Part shown: piece after piece, positions 25,610-34,339 of the stretch
Layout: each line of letters starts with the position of its first letter
Numbering within the stretch: position 1 is the stretch's first letter
Source: Thalassobaculum fulvum
GTDB taxonomy: Bacteria; Pseudomonadota; Alphaproteobacteria; Thalassobaculales; Thalassobaculaceae
Direction: 5' to 3'
Length of the DNA stretch: 64,000 nucleotides
Assembly (NCBI RefSeq): GCF_014652915.1
Contig: NZ_BMZS01000001.1
Span: 62,001 to 126,000 of the forward strand
Translations under genes and position numbers: made by a program
Notes under the pieces: model-generated
The model's input: the letters and a program-made list of their open reading frames with translations, nothing else
Told to the model about the DNA's origin: nothing
Databases searched by the model: none

Positions 25610-26345
25610 TGACGTTCAGGATCGTGCCGACGCAGTAGCGGGCGGCGTCCGACAGCAGCCAGACGATCGCCTCGGCGACCTCCTCGGCGGTGCCGGCCCG
25701 GCCGATCGGCACGGTGGCGCCCAACCGCTGGGCCCGGTCGGGGGCGCCGGCGGTGGCGTGGATGTCGGTGTCGATCATGCCCGGCGCGACGGCGTTCACC
25801 CGGATGCCCTCGCCGGCGACCTCGCGGCCGAGGCCGAGGGTCCAGGCGTCGACCGCGCCCTTGGAGGCGGCGTAGTGCACGAACTCGTTCGGCGAGCCGA
25901 TGCGCGGTGCGATCGACGACAGGTTCACGATCGCCCCGCCCTGGCCGCCGCGCTTGGTCGACATCCGGCGGACCGCCTCGCGGTTGGCGATCATCAGGCC
26001 GATGACGTTGAGGCCGACGACCGCGCGCATGGCGTCGGTGGTCATGTCCTCGACCCGGGTGATCGAGCCGGTGATGCCGGCGTTGGCGACCAGCCCGCCG
26101 ACCGCTCCGAGTTCGCGCTCGGCGGTCTCGAACAGCCGCAGGATGTCGGCCTCCTCGGCCATGTCGCCCTGCACCGTGATGGCCCGCCGGCCGGCCGCCC
26201 GGACCGCCTCGGCGGTCTGCTCGGCGGCCGCCGCGTTGCCGGCGTAGTTGACGGCGACGTCCCAGCCCCGGGCGGCGGCGAGGCGGCAGACCGCCGCCCC
26301 GATGCCGCGCGAACCGCCGGTCACGATCAGTACCTTTCCGGACAT
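25596..26345 (-). CDS. SDR-family oxidoreductase
   Basis: 249-residue classical short-chain dehydrogenase/reductase. The cofactor motif GGSRGIGAAV (residues ~11-20), NAGITG, catalytic Ser in NLSSIA, and YAASK (YxxxK) are present, and the C-terminus ends in LNVNGGR. The basic residues after the first strand are compatible with NADPH. The substrate cannot be identified; glucose-1-dehydrogenase-like and FabG-like annotations would both fit the sequence. It is upstream of zapE with a 14-bp overlap. Confidence 0.88.
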   Translation of the reverse strand: MSGKVLIVTGGSRGIGAAVCRLAAARGWDVAVNYAGNAAAAEQTAEAVRAAGRRAITVQGDMAEEADILRLFETAERELGAVGGLVANAGITGSITRVEDMTTDAMRAVVGLNVIGLMIANREAVRRMSTKRGGQGGAIVNLSSIAPRIGSPNEFVHYAASKGAVDAWTLGLGREVAGEGIRVNAVAPGMIDTDIHATAGAPDRAQRLGATVPIGRAGTAEEVAEAIVWLLSDAARYCVGTILNVNGGR

Positions 26346-26382
26346 CCTGCCCTCCCCGCTGGTCTCGGTGTCGATGTGTCGG

Positions 26383-27144
26383 CTACTCGGTCGGCGCGAC
26401 CGCCGCCAGGGTGACGCGGGCGGTCAACGTCGCCTTCTCGGCCCCGGCCAGGCCGCCGCCGGCGTCGGCCATCTTCATGGCACCGCCCGCTTGCTCGGCC
26501 CGCGCCATGGTCATCATGCGTGGCTGCGGCCGAAAGCCGGTGGTGAAGTCGATCATCCGGATCCGGAAGTCGCGGTCGGCGAAGGCGCCGTTCAGGGCGG
26601 CCAGCTCGCGCGCCACCCTGCCGTAGATCCGGGCCCGCAGCCGGTCGACCACGGCCTCGCGCTCGGCCAGGGTCGGGGTGTACTCGATCGACGCGACCGA
26701 CAGCGCCCGGCCCGGCCTGGTGGCCTCCCTGGCCTTGCCGGCGAGCTCGGCCAGTGCGGCCTCCGGCACCCGCGCCTCGGCGACCAGCCGCCAGCGCTCG
26801 AAGCCGGCGTCGTCGCCGAGCTTTCCGAAATCGACGATCCGCCACTCGGCCCCGGTGCCGAAGCCCTGCAGCGTCGCCACCAGGTCCTGGCGGGCGGCCC
26901 CGAACTTGCCGGCCTCGACCGCCAGGTCGGCGCCGAGCCGCACGGTGGCGGTGTCGGTCTCGACCCAGTCCTCGACCGAGAGTTCCAGCATCACCTCGTC
27001 GTCGGCCGCGCCCTGGCGCTCGATCGCGGGGGCGCCGCCGGCCCCGGCCTCCGGCACGGCGGTCTGGGCGTGCACCGGTGCCCCCGGCAGGGCGACCGCG
27101 GCGAGCAGGATCAGGGCGGCGGGAAACGGGCTGGATCGAAGCAT
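26383..27144 (-). CDS. SIMPL-domain (DUF541) periplasmic protein
   Basis: 253-residue exported protein with a signal peptide (MLRSSPFPAALILLAAVALPGAPVHAQ) and a SIMPL/DUF541 domain. The DUF541 signs are the conserved alternating pattern VEDWVETDTATVRLGADLAVEAG and the terminal ARVTLAAVAPTE strand. The domain is found in bacterial periplasmic proteins of unclear function. The ATG at 27142-27144 follows AAAGGA. An inverted-repeat element occupies the space to sdhB. Confidence 0.82.
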   Translation of the reverse strand: MLRSSPFPAALILLAAVALPGAPVHAQTAVPEAGAGGAPAIERQGAADDEVMLELSVEDWVETDTATVRLGADLAVEAGKFGAARQDLVATLQGFGTGAEWRIVDFGKLGDDAGFERWRLVAEARVPEAALAELAGKAREATRPGRALSVASIEYTPTLAEREAVVDRLRARIYGRVARELAALNGAFADRDFRIRMIDFTTGFRPQPRMMTMARAEQAGGAMKMADAGGGLAGAEKATLTARVTLAAVAPTE

Positions 27145-27248
27145 GGCGAATCCTTTCGTCCGATGGGAAACGGACGGCGACGCGACCATAGCCAGCAGGC
27201 GAAAGGATGGCAATCGAGGGGCGGCGATGGCCGCAAGCATCCGCCGCC

Positions 27249-27394
27249 CGTCACGCCGTGGGTTCCGGATCCGTGCCGCCGCGGGCGGACCGGTCCGGAA
27301 TGACGGAGGGGAGGGGCGGACTCGGCCGGTCGCCAAGTTTCCCAACTCGTCATTCCGGGCAAGCGTAGCGCGACCCGGAACCCACGAGACGCCG
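27249..27394. repeat. Dispersed inverted-repeat element, copy C (subtype 1)
   Basis: About 146 bp between the SIMPL gene and the end of sdhB. Outer arms GTGGGTTCCGG and CCGGAACCCAC, inner arms TCCGGAATGACG and CGTCATTCCGG. It ends 14 bp before the sdhB stop codon and could help form the 3' end of the sdh transcript. Confidence 0.8.
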
Positions 27395-27408
27395 GGCGAG
27401 AACCGCGG

Positions 27409-28188
27409 CTACTGCCGGGCCACCATCAGCTTCTTGATCTCGGCGATCGCCTTCGCCGGGTTCAGGCCCTTCGGGCAGGTCTTGGTGCAGTTCATGATGG
27501 TGTGGCAGCGGTACAGCCGGAACGGGTCCTCCAGCGCGTCGAGACGCTCGCCGGTGTACTCGTCGCGGCTGTCGGCGATCCAGCGGTAGGCCTGCAGCAG
27601 CACCGCCGGGCCGAGATAGCGGTCGCCGTTCCACCAGTAGCTCGGGCACGAGGTCTGGCAGCAGAAGCACAGCACGCACTCCCACAGCCCGTCGAGCTTG
27701 GCGCGCTCCTCCGGGCTCTGCCGGCGCTCCTCGGTCGGCGAGGGCGGTGTGTCGGCCTGCAGCCAGGGCTGCACCGAGGCGAGCTGGGTGTACGGCACCG
27801 TCAGGTCGGGGACCAGATCCTTGATCACCGGCATGTGCGGCAGCGGGTAGATCGCGACGTCGCCCTCGACCTCCTCGATCGGCTTCAGGCAGGCCAGCGT
27901 GTTGGTGCCGTCGATGTTCATCGCGCACGACCCGCAGATGCCCTCGCGGCAGGACCGCCGGAAGGTCAGGGTGGTGTCGACCTCGTTCTTGATCTTGATC
28001 AGCGCGTCCAGGACCATCGGCGCGCAGTCGTCGAGGTCGATCTCGTAGGTGTCGAGCCGCGGGTTGCCGCCCTTCTCGGGGTCCCAGCGGTAGATCTTGA
28101 ACTTCTTGACCCGCTTGGCGCCCTCCGGCGCCTTGTAGGTGTCGCCAATCTTGACCTTGGAGTTGGCGGGCAGGGTGAACTCGGCCAT
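27409..28188 (-). CDS. sdhB: Succinate dehydrogenase iron-sulfur subunit
   Basis: 259-residue iron-sulfur subunit of complex II. The [2Fe-2S] ligands lie in CREGICGSC...LAC, and the [4Fe-4S] and [3Fe-4S] clusters in [16 protein letters not shown] and [17 protein letters not shown]. It passes electrons from the flavin of SdhA to ubiquinone at the membrane anchor. Located 45 bp downstream of sdhA in the leftward sdhCDAB operon. Confidence 0.97.
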   Translation of the reverse strand: MAEFTLPANSKVKIGDTYKAPEGAKRVKKFKIYRWDPEKGGNPRLDTYEIDLDDCAPMVLDALIKIKNEVDTTLTFRRSCREGICGSCAMNIDGTNTLACLKPIEEVEGDVAIYPLPHMPVIKDLVPDLTVPYTQLASVQPWLQADTPPSPTEERRQSPEERAKLDGLWECVLCFCCQTSCPSYWWNGDRYLGPAVLLQAYRWIADSRDEYTGERLDALEDPFRLYRCHTIMNCTKTCPKGLNPAKAIAEIKKLMVARQ

Positions 28189-28233
28189 CGATGATCCCCG
28201 TCTGACGGTGGGAGCGGTGCGGAAGCGGGCGCG

Positions 28234-30024
28234 TCAGTAGACGCGCGCCACCGGCGGGATGCTCTCCACCTCGTTCGAAAGCGTGTTCATGTGGACGTCG
28301 CGGTACATCACGGTGTGCTGGTTCTTGTCGTCCAGCCACATGACGGTGTGCTTCATCCAGTTCGCGTCGTCGCGGTCCGGGAAGTCCTCGTGGGCGTGCG
28401 CCCCGCGGCTCTCCTTGCGCAGCGACGCCGAGGTCAGGGTCACGATCGCCTGGCTCATCAGGTTCTCGAGCTCCAGCGCCTCGACCAGGTCGGAGTTCCA
28501 GATCAGCGAGCGGTCGTTCAGGCCGAGGTCGGCCATCGAGCCGGCGACCTCGTGCAGCTTCTTGATGCCGCCCTGCATCAGTTCGTCGGTGCGGAACACC
28601 GCGGCGTGGGTCTGCATTGTGCGCTGCATGTCCAGGCGGATCTTGCCGGCGTTGGTGCCGCCCTTGGCGTTGCGCATGCGGTCGAGGCGCTCGATCGCCT
28701 TCTCGCTGGCGTCGGCCGGCAGCGGCTTGTGGCCCTCGCCCGGCTTCACTGTCTCGGCGGCGCGGTGGGCGGCGGCCCGGCCGAACACCACGATGTCGAG
28801 CAGCGAGTTGGTGCCGAGGCGGTTGGCGCCGTGCACCGACACGCAGGCCGCCTCGCCGATCGCCATCAGGCCCGGGACCACCCGGTCCGGGTCGCTCGCG
28901 GTCGGGGCGATCACCTCGCCGTGGTAGTTGGTCGGGATGCCGCCCATGTTGTAGTGCACGGTCGGCAGCACCGGGATCGGCTCCTTGGTGACGTCGGCGC
29001 CGGCGAAGATCTTGGCGGTCTCCGAGATGCCCGGCAGGCGCTGGTGCAGGACTGCCGGGTCCAGGTGCTCCAGGTGCAGCATGATGTGGTCCTTGTTCGG
29101 ACCGACGCCGCGCCCTTCGTTGATCTCGATGGTCATCGCCCGGCTGACCACGTCGCGCGAGGCCAGGTCCTTGGCGGTCGGCGCGTAGCGCTCCATGAAG
29201 CGCTCGCCCTCGGAGTTGGTGACGTAGCCGCCCTCGCCGCGCGCGCCCTCGGTGATCAGGCAGCCGGCGCCGTAGATGCCGGTCGGGTGGAACTGCACGA
29301 ACTCCATGTCCTGCAGCGGCAGGCCGGCGCGCAGCACCATGGCGTTGCCGTCGCCGGTGCAGGTGTGGGCCGACGTGCAGGAGAAGTAGGCGCGGCCATA
29401 GCCGCCGGTCGCCAGCACCGTCTGGTGGGCGCGGAACCGGTGGATGGTGCCGTCCTCCAGGCACAGCGCCATGACCCCGCGGCACGCCCCTTCCTCGTCC
29501 ATGATCAGGTCGAGGGCGAAGTACTCGACGAAGAACTCCGCGTGGTTGCGCAGCGACTGCTGGTACAGGGTGTGCAGGATGGCGTGGCCGGTGCGGTCGG
29601 CGGCGGCGCAGGCCCGCTTGGCCATGGCCTTGCCGTGGTTCAGCGTGTGGCCGCCGAACGGCCGCTGGTAGATCTTGCCCTCGTCGGTACGCGAGAACGG
29701 CACGCCGAAATGCTCGAGCTCGATCACAGCCGGAATGGCGTTGCGGCACATGTACTCGATCGCGTCCTGGTCGCCGAGCCAGTCGGAGCCCTTGACGGTG
29801 TCGTACATGTGGAAGCGCCAGTTGTCGCCCTCGCCCATGTTGTCGAGCGCGGCGCCGATGCCGCCCTGGGCGGCGACGGTGTGGCTGCGGGTCGGGAACA
29901 CCTTGGTGATGCAGGCGGTCTTCAGCCCCTCCAGGGTCATGCCGAGGGTGGCGCGCAGACCGGCGCCGCCGGCCCCGACCACCACCACGTCGTACTCGTG
30001 GTCGACGATCTTGTAGGATTCCAT
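28234..30024 (-). CDS. sdhA: Succinate dehydrogenase flavoprotein subunit
   Basis: 596-residue flavoprotein of complex II oxidising succinate to fumarate. Residues [16 protein letters not shown] form the FAD-binding Rossmann loop and the covalent flavin site is the histidine in [15 protein letters not shown]. Substrate-binding [16 protein letters not shown] and active-site arginine region are present. The ATG at 30022-30024 with a GGAGG site just upstream was chosen over an 8-codon extension. It follows sdhD by 4 bp. Confidence 0.97.
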   Translation of the reverse strand: MESYKIVDHEYDVVVVGAGGAGLRATLGMTLEGLKTACITKVFPTRSHTVAAQGGIGAALDNMGEGDNWRFHMYDTVKGSDWLGDQDAIEYMCRNAIPAVIELEHFGVPFSRTDEGKIYQRPFGGHTLNHGKAMAKRACAAADRTGHAILHTLYQQSLRNHAEFFVEYFALDLIMDEEGACRGVMALCLEDGTIHRFRAHQTVLATGGYGRAYFSCTSAHTCTGDGNAMVLRAGLPLQDMEFVQFHPTGIYGAGCLITEGARGEGGYVTNSEGERFMERYAPTAKDLASRDVVSRAMTIEINEGRGVGPNKDHIMLHLEHLDPAVLHQRLPGISETAKIFAGADVTKEPIPVLPTVHYNMGGIPTNYHGEVIAPTASDPDRVVPGLMAIGEAACVSVHGANRLGTNSLLDIVVFGRAAAHRAAETVKPGEGHKPLPADASEKAIERLDRMRNAKGGTNAGKIRLDMQRTMQTHAAVFRTDELMQGGIKKLHEVAGSMADLGLNDRSLIWNSDLVEALELENLMSQAIVTLTSASLRKESRGAHAHEDFPDRDDANWMKHTVMWLDDKNQHTVMYRDVHMNTLSNEVESIPPVARVY

Positions 30025-30028
30025 GACC

Positions 30029-30427
30029 TCAGCCTCCGAACGACACACGCAGGACCGCGACGATCCCGGCGACCGCCAGCAGCACGGCCGCGAACTTCAC
30101 CGCGATCAGGGCGACGAGCTTGCAGCCCTCGCCGTGGACATAGTCCTCGATCACCACCTGGACACCGAGCTGGGCGTGCCAGAATGTCGCGGCGATCAGG
30201 AGGACCAGCAGCACGGTGACCGCCGGCGAGCCGATCCAGGTGACCGCCGCGGCATGGTCCATGCCGGCCATGCCGGCGACCGAGACCACGAACCACAGGG
30301 CCAGCGGCACCAGCGCGATCGCCGTCAGGCGCTGCATCCACCAGTGGTGAAACCCTTCCTTCGCCGAGCCGAGCCCGCGGACCCGTGCCAGCGGCGTGCG
30401 CATCGAGCGCATCGTCTTGCTTGCCAT
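30029..30427 (-). CDS. sdhD: Succinate dehydrogenase membrane anchor subunit D
   Basis: 132-residue hydrophobic anchor of complex II with three spans (~32-54, ~62-82, ~100-122). [23 protein letters not shown] is typical of SdhD. It holds the quinone site with SdhC and SdhB. The ATG at 30425-30427 lies 20 bp after sdhC, and the stop is 4 bp before the sdhA ATG, so translation is tightly packed. Confidence 0.93.
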   Translation of the reverse strand: MASKTMRSMRTPLARVRGLGSAKEGFHHWWMQRLTAIALVPLALWFVVSVAGMAGMDHAAAVTWIGSPAVTVLLVLLIAATFWHAQLGVQVVIEDYVHGEGCKLVALIAVKFAAVLLAVAGIVAVLRVSFGG

Positions 30428-30447
30428 CTCTCGTGTCCTCCGCGCGC

Positions 30448-30834
30448 TCAGGCCGATGCGATCGCGATCGCCCAGGCGATCACGGTCAGCACCGCCGAGG
30501 CGATCACCGTCGCCCAGCCGGATTTGTAGACGGTCTCCAGCTCGAAGCCGTAGCCGGCGTCCCAGAACAGGTGCCGGATGCCGGCGCACAGGTGGTACAT
30601 CAGCGCGTAGCTGAAGCCGAACAGGATCAGGTAGCCGAGCCAGGAGCCGAGGAAGCCCTGGACCGCCGCGAAGGCGTCCGGGCCGGCGGCGGCGGCGAGC
30701 AGCCACCACGTCAGCAGCAGGGTGCCGACCGCCAGGGCGATGCCGGTGATCCGGTGCGAAATCGACAGCACGCTGGTGAGCTGCGGCTTGTAGATCTGAA
30801 GATGCGGCGACAACGGCCGACGGTCAGCGCTCAT
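30448..30834 (-). CDS. sdhC: Succinate dehydrogenase cytochrome b556 subunit
   Basis: 128-residue heme-bearing anchor of complex II and first gene of the operon. The family signature SISHRITGIAL follows the PLSPHLQIYKPQLTS start; the heme histidine is in ALMYHLCAGIRHLFWD. Three membrane spans are visible. Promoter-like sequence lies about 120 bp upstream at 30954-30981. Confidence 0.95.
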   Translation of the reverse strand: MSADRRPLSPHLQIYKPQLTSVLSISHRITGIALAVGTLLLTWWLLAAAAGPDAFAAVQGFLGSWLGYLILFGFSYALMYHLCAGIRHLFWDAGYGFELETVYKSGWATVIASAVLTVIAWAIAIASA

Positions 30835-30953
30835 TCGAACCCCCTCACGGGCAAACCCCCTTCACGGCGTTCCCTCGCGGACGGCGATCCCTGCGGGCTC
30901 CGCCCGATCGACTCCGAAAACCGGCGCGCGCGCTCCGTCGAGTCGACGCGGCC

Positions 30954-30981
30954 CTTATAGACCATTGCCGGGCCGGCACAA
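30954..30981 (-). promoter_or_regulatory. Candidate promoter of sdhCDAB
   Basis: Leftward TTGTGC (30976-30981), a 16-bp spacer and TATAAG (30954-30959). The -35 match is weak and the assignment rests on position and the good -10. Confidence 0.4.
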
Positions 30982-31167
30982 ACCCGACGATTCACGCACT
31001 GCAGCAATCGATATAGAGCGCGGAAAACCCGGTGGCCAGCTATCCCCAGGCCGGGCCACGGTCCCGGCGACCGCGCCGCCGGCCGCCGCAACCGCCTGCA
31101 CGCCCGCCTCTTTTTCGCGCCCGGGCCGTCAGGGCGCTGTGGATAGTTTCGTGGATAAGCATAGAAC

Positions 31168-31383
31168 TCACTGTTCATAAATGTTGATGAATAACAACTC
31201 TTCTGAATCGCCCGCGATCTTGCATTTTTTCTTGCGCCCTACAAGTTCGTCCGGCACAGTTTGTTTATCGTGTGGGGTTCCGGTTAAGACAACGACGATC
31301 CGGAGCGGCTTGCCGTCTTTCGAATTGGCGTCGACGAACGGGACCCGGTCCGGGGTGTCGGCTCTTCTCCTGGGGCTGCGCAC
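31168..31383 (-). CDS. Possible small ORF of atypical composition
   Basis: Reads as 71 codons from a GTG with no strong ribosome-binding site. The last ~55 residues (for example LRIVVVLTGTPHDK and KIAGDSEELLFINIYEQ) look like normal soluble protein, but synonymous positions are about half A/T, unlike every other gene here. It may be a fragment of foreign DNA or noncoding sequence. No family recognised. Confidence 0.25.
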   Translation of the reverse strand: MRSPRRRADTPDRVPFVDANSKDGKPLRIVVVLTGTPHDKQTVPDELVGRKKKCKIAGDSEELLFINIYEQ

Positions 31384-31775
31384 CGGTCCGCCGCCGATGC
31401 GGCCCGTCGATCCGACAGGTGGTGCGCCCGTGCCGCGCCGCCCGGGCCCGGAGATCTCCGCTCCGAGGCATGGCCGCCCCTTCGGGCCAAGGGAGGGGGT
31501 GTCCGGCGGGTCGGCGGCTCGTGTCCGGCGATGTGCGGACCGACGGGCCGGCTGCGGGCGCGGCCGTCGGCGGACAGCCGGCGGGGTCCGTGCCAAGACA
31601 GTCGCGAGGCGCCGCCGAGGGCTGCCCGCACCCATGCGATTGCGCCCGGTCCTGCCGGGCGACGGTCGGGCGCCGGGGTCGCGAGACTTCGGCGCCCGTT
31701 CCGTCTCGGCGACCGGTTCCGGGGTGCGACTCGCTTTCGCTTTTCCGGCGTCGTCCGCGTGCTAGGTTTCGTCGC

Positions 31776-32288
31776 ATGGCAACCGCCCGCACGTTCATGC
31801 TGAGCGCCGCCGCCGCGGCCTTCCTCCTGCCGCTGACGGCGGGTCCGGCCCTGGCCGCCTGTACCGACCCGCCGCAGCCGGGCGTCGACTGGCGGCAGTG
31901 CAACTTCGACCGCTACGACCTGGCCCGGATCGACCTGACCGGCGCCCGGCTCGACAACGCCAGCTTCAACCGTGCGACGCTCGCCGGCACCGACTTCACC
32001 CGGCTCGAGGCCGGGCGGGTCCGGTTCCTCGGCGCCGACCTGACCGGCGCGGTGTTCGAGGCGGCGCGGCTGCGCGGCGCCGACTTCACCGAGGCCAAGC
32101 TGCAGGACGCGTCGTTCGTGAACGCCGACCTGGCGGACGCGCGGCTGGTATCGGCCAACCTGCGCGGCGCCGACCTGACCGGCGCCCGGCTGCGCGACGC
32201 CAACTTCTTCCGCGCCGACCTGTCGGGCGCCACCTGGATCGACGGCAAGCGGGTGTGCGCGGAGGGATCGATCAGCTTCTGCCGCTGA
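31776..32288 (+). CDS. Exported pentapeptide-repeat protein
   Basis: 170-residue protein with a signal peptide (MATARTFMLSAAAAAFLLPLTAGPALA) followed by about 16 A(D/N)LxX pentapeptide units, e.g. ADLTGAVFEAARLRGADFTEAKL. Such repeats form a right-handed quadrilateral helix. Two cysteines near the end (RVCAEGSISFC) may form a disulfide. Function unknown. Its 3' end overlaps the convergent tetR gene by 17 bp. Confidence 0.88.
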   Translation: MATARTFMLSAAAAAFLLPLTAGPALAACTDPPQPGVDWRQCNFDRYDLARIDLTGARLDNASFNRATLAGTDFTRLEAGRVRFLGADLTGAVFEAARLRGADFTEAKLQDASFVNADLADARLVSANLRGADLTGARLRDANFFRADLSGATWIDGKRVCAEGSISFCR

Positions 32289-32946
32289 CCGCGGCGTCGC
32301 CGGCCGCCGGCGCCGCCCGGATGCCGTCGAGGAACAGCCGCACCGCGTAGCGGACCCGACGGTCGATCTCGTCCTCGGTCACCGGCCGCCCCGGCAGGAT
32401 CAGCCCCTTCATGAAGAACTCGCCGACGACCATGCCCAGGAAGATCTGGGCGGCGTCCTCGGGGTCCTCGACCCGCAGCCCGTTGCCCTCGGCGAGCTTG
32501 CGCAGGCAGTCGGCGACCCGGGCCACCATCACCGACGGCCCGCTCTCCCAGAACGCCTCGGCGACGTCCGGGATGCGGCCGCTCTCGGAGACCAGCACCC
32601 GGACCACCGCGCGCACGTCGTCGTTCAGGATGCCGGTCAGGAAGCCGGTGGCGAACCGGACCAGCGCCTCCTCGGGCGGCACCGGTGCCGCCGGCCGGCC
32701 GGCCACCAGCAGGTCCAGGATCCGGCCGTTGGTCTCCTCCATCATCGCCCGGAACAGCCCGGCCTTGTCGCCGAACAGCTCGTAGATGGTCGCCCTCGAC
32801 CCGCCGGCCGCCTCGACCAGGTCGCTCAACGTGGTGTTGTCGTAGCCCTTGGTCACGAACAGCCGGGCGGCCGCGTCCAGCAGGGCCCGCCGCCGCGCCT
32901 GCCCGCGCGGCCCGACCTGCCGGTCGGGCTCGCTGTCCCGTCGCAT
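32272..32946 (-). CDS. TetR-family repressor of the RND pump
   Basis: 224-residue TetR-type regulator with N-terminal helix-turn-helix RRALLDAAARLFVTKGYDNTTLSDLVEAAGGSRATIYELFGDKAGLF and a C-terminal ligand-binding region of the AcrR/TetR_C type. It is divergent from the efflux operon and a perfect palindrome lies in the 175-bp gap between them, so it most likely represses the pump and is relieved by a toxic ligand. ATG 32944-32946 with GGGAGG upstream was preferred over the TTG two codons earlier. Confidence 0.92.
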   Translation of the reverse strand: MRRDSEPDRQVGPRGQARRRALLDAAARLFVTKGYDNTTLSDLVEAAGGSRATIYELFGDKAGLFRAMMEETNGRILDLLVAGRPAAPVPPEEALVRFATGFLTGILNDDVRAVVRVLVSESGRIPDVAEAFWESGPSVMVARVADCLRKLAEGNGLRVEDPEDAAQIFLGMVVGEFFMKGLILPGRPVTEDEIDRRVRYAVRLFLDGIRAAPAAGDAAVSGRS

Positions 32947-33013
32947 CGTCAATCACACCTCCCTTCGCCCTGCCGTCCTTGTCGACCTGTCGCCGATCGT
33001 GCCGGGGAACGGC

Positions 33014-33042
33014 TTGAACTGTACTGTACGTTACAGTACATA
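33014..33042 (+). promoter_or_regulatory. Pump promoter with TetR operator
   Basis: TTGAAC (33014-33019) and TACATA (33037-33042) are 17 bp apart. Between and over them sits a perfect inverted repeat, TGTACTGTA (33020-33028), spacer CGT, TACAGTACA (33032-33040). A repressor bound here would cover the whole spacer. Assignment to the adjacent TetR gene is by position. Confidence 0.75.
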
Positions 33043-33121
33043 GTGCGTCCAGGCGCGTCGGAAACCGCCCCGCCGCCCGTTCGTGGTTCCGGGATCCGGA
33101 GATCCCGCGAGAGGACCGGTC

Positions 33122-34312
33122 ATGTCACGATTGAGAATGCTGCGAAGGGCGGCGGTCGTCGCCCTGTTGACCGTTGGAGCCGCCGCCTGCGAGCAGCAGG
33201 GCCAGGGCACCGCCCACGCACCGAAGCAGGAGCAGCCGCCGGTCGAGGTCGGCGTCACCACCGTAGAGGCCCGCCGGCTGCCGGTGACCGTCGAGCTGCC
33301 GGGCCGGACCTCGGCGTTCCGGGTCGCCGAAATCCGCCCGCAGGTCGACGGCATCGTCCGCGAGCGGCTGTTCCGCGAGGGCGGCGAGGTCGCGGCCGGC
33401 CAGCCGCTGTACCGCATCGACCCGAAGCCCTACGAGGCCAGGCTGGCGAGCGCCAGGGCCGAGCTGCAGAAGGCCCAGGCCAACGTGGCGGCGACCAGCG
33501 CCAAGGCCCGGCGCTACAAGGAGCTGCTGACCTCGAACGCGGTCAGCCGGCAGAACTACGACGACGCCGTCGCCGCCCAGAAGCAGGCCGAGGCCGATGC
33601 CGCGGCGGCCCGCGCCGCCATCGAGGCGGCCGAGATCAACCTCGACTACACCACCGTGGTGTCGCCGATCGCCGGCCGGATCGGCAAGTCGGCGATCAGC
33701 GAGGGTGCGCTGGTCACCGCCAACCAGGCGACCGCCCTGGCGGTGGTGCAGCAGCTCGATCCGATCTACGTCGACCTGTCGCAGTCGCTGGCGCAGCTGG
33801 CGCAGCTGCGCCGCGACCTCGCGGCCGGCCGGGTCGAGGGCCACGACGCCGGGCGCCCGGCGGTCACCGTGCTGCTGGACACCGCCGGTACCGCCTATCC
33901 GGAGAAGGGCGAGCTGCTGTTCTCCGACGTCACCGTCGAGGCCGACACCAGCACCGTGCAGCTGCGCGCGGTGGTGCCGAACCCGCGCGCCGAGCTGCTG
34001 CCCGGGATGTTCGTGCGGGCCCGGGTCGAGCAGGGCGTGCGCGAGAACGCCATCCTGGTCCCGCAGCAGGCGGTGTTCCGCTCGGCCGACGGCGAGGCCC
34101 GGGTCTGGCTGGTCGGCGCCGACGACACCGTGTCGCCGCACGCGATCCAGACCGACAAGGCGGTCGGCAACGGCTGGCTGGTCTCCGCCGGGTTGAAGCC
34201 GGGCGACCGGATCGTGGTCGAGGGCCTGCAGAAGATCCGCCCCGGCACCAGGGTGTCGGCGGTCCCGAGCAAGGTTCAGGTGGTCGCCGAGCTCGCCCCC
34301 GGCACGCGCTGA
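33122..34312 (+). CDS. RND efflux periplasmic adaptor (membrane fusion protein)
   Basis: 396-residue AcrA/MexA-type adaptor. Signal peptide with lipobox VGAAAC (Cys lipidation), then a barrel-sandwich half (VEVGVTTVEARRLPVTVELPGR), a coiled-coil hairpin with ARLASARAELQKAQANVAATSAKARRYKELL, lipoyl completion (VVSPIAGRIGKSAISEGALV) and beta-barrel. It bridges the inner-membrane pump to an outer-membrane channel of the TolC type, not encoded here. 27 bp upstream of the permease. Confidence 0.94.
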   Translation: MSRLRMLRRAAVVALLTVGAAACEQQGQGTAHAPKQEQPPVEVGVTTVEARRLPVTVELPGRTSAFRVAEIRPQVDGIVRERLFREGGEVAAGQPLYRIDPKPYEARLASARAELQKAQANVAATSAKARRYKELLTSNAVSRQNYDDAVAAQKQAEADAAAARAAIEAAEINLDYTTVVSPIAGRIGKSAISEGALVTANQATALAVVQQLDPIYVDLSQSLAQLAQLRRDLAAGRVEGHDAGRPAVTVLLDTAGTAYPEKGELLFSDVTVEADTSTVQLRAVVPNPRAELLPGMFVRARVEQGVRENAILVPQQAVFRSADGEARVWLVGADDTVSPHAIQTDKAVGNGWLVSAGLKPGDRIVVEGLQKIRPGTRVSAVPSKVQVVAELAPGTR

Positions 34313-34339
34313 GCGCGGCAGGAATTCAGGAACCCGATC

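Larger units (their letters stand above)
30835..31775. other. Gene-poor region between sdhC and pentapeptide gene
   Basis: About 940 bp without a convincing gene. The left third (30835-30960) is the sdh leader. At 31138-31146 and 31150-31158 there are two near-consensus DnaA boxes (TGTGGATAG and CGTGGATAA), with a looser CTATCCCCA at 31040-31048. From about 31150 to 31330 composition drops to roughly even GC, with runs of A and T, and the rest (31340-31775) is GC-rich with no clear reading frame. It could be a replication or regulatory region, or a decayed insertion; the evidence does not decide. Confidence 0.45.

Noticed and set aside
25596-26345. Fatty-acid synthesis FabG
   Set aside because: No fatty-acid genes are adjacent and the motifs fit many SDR enzymes, so a specific name is not justified.
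31181-31765. Rightward 194-codon ORF in the gene-poor region
   Set aside because: Its composition is low-complexity and the opposite-strand reading looks more protein-like over the AT-rich part; neither is convincing.
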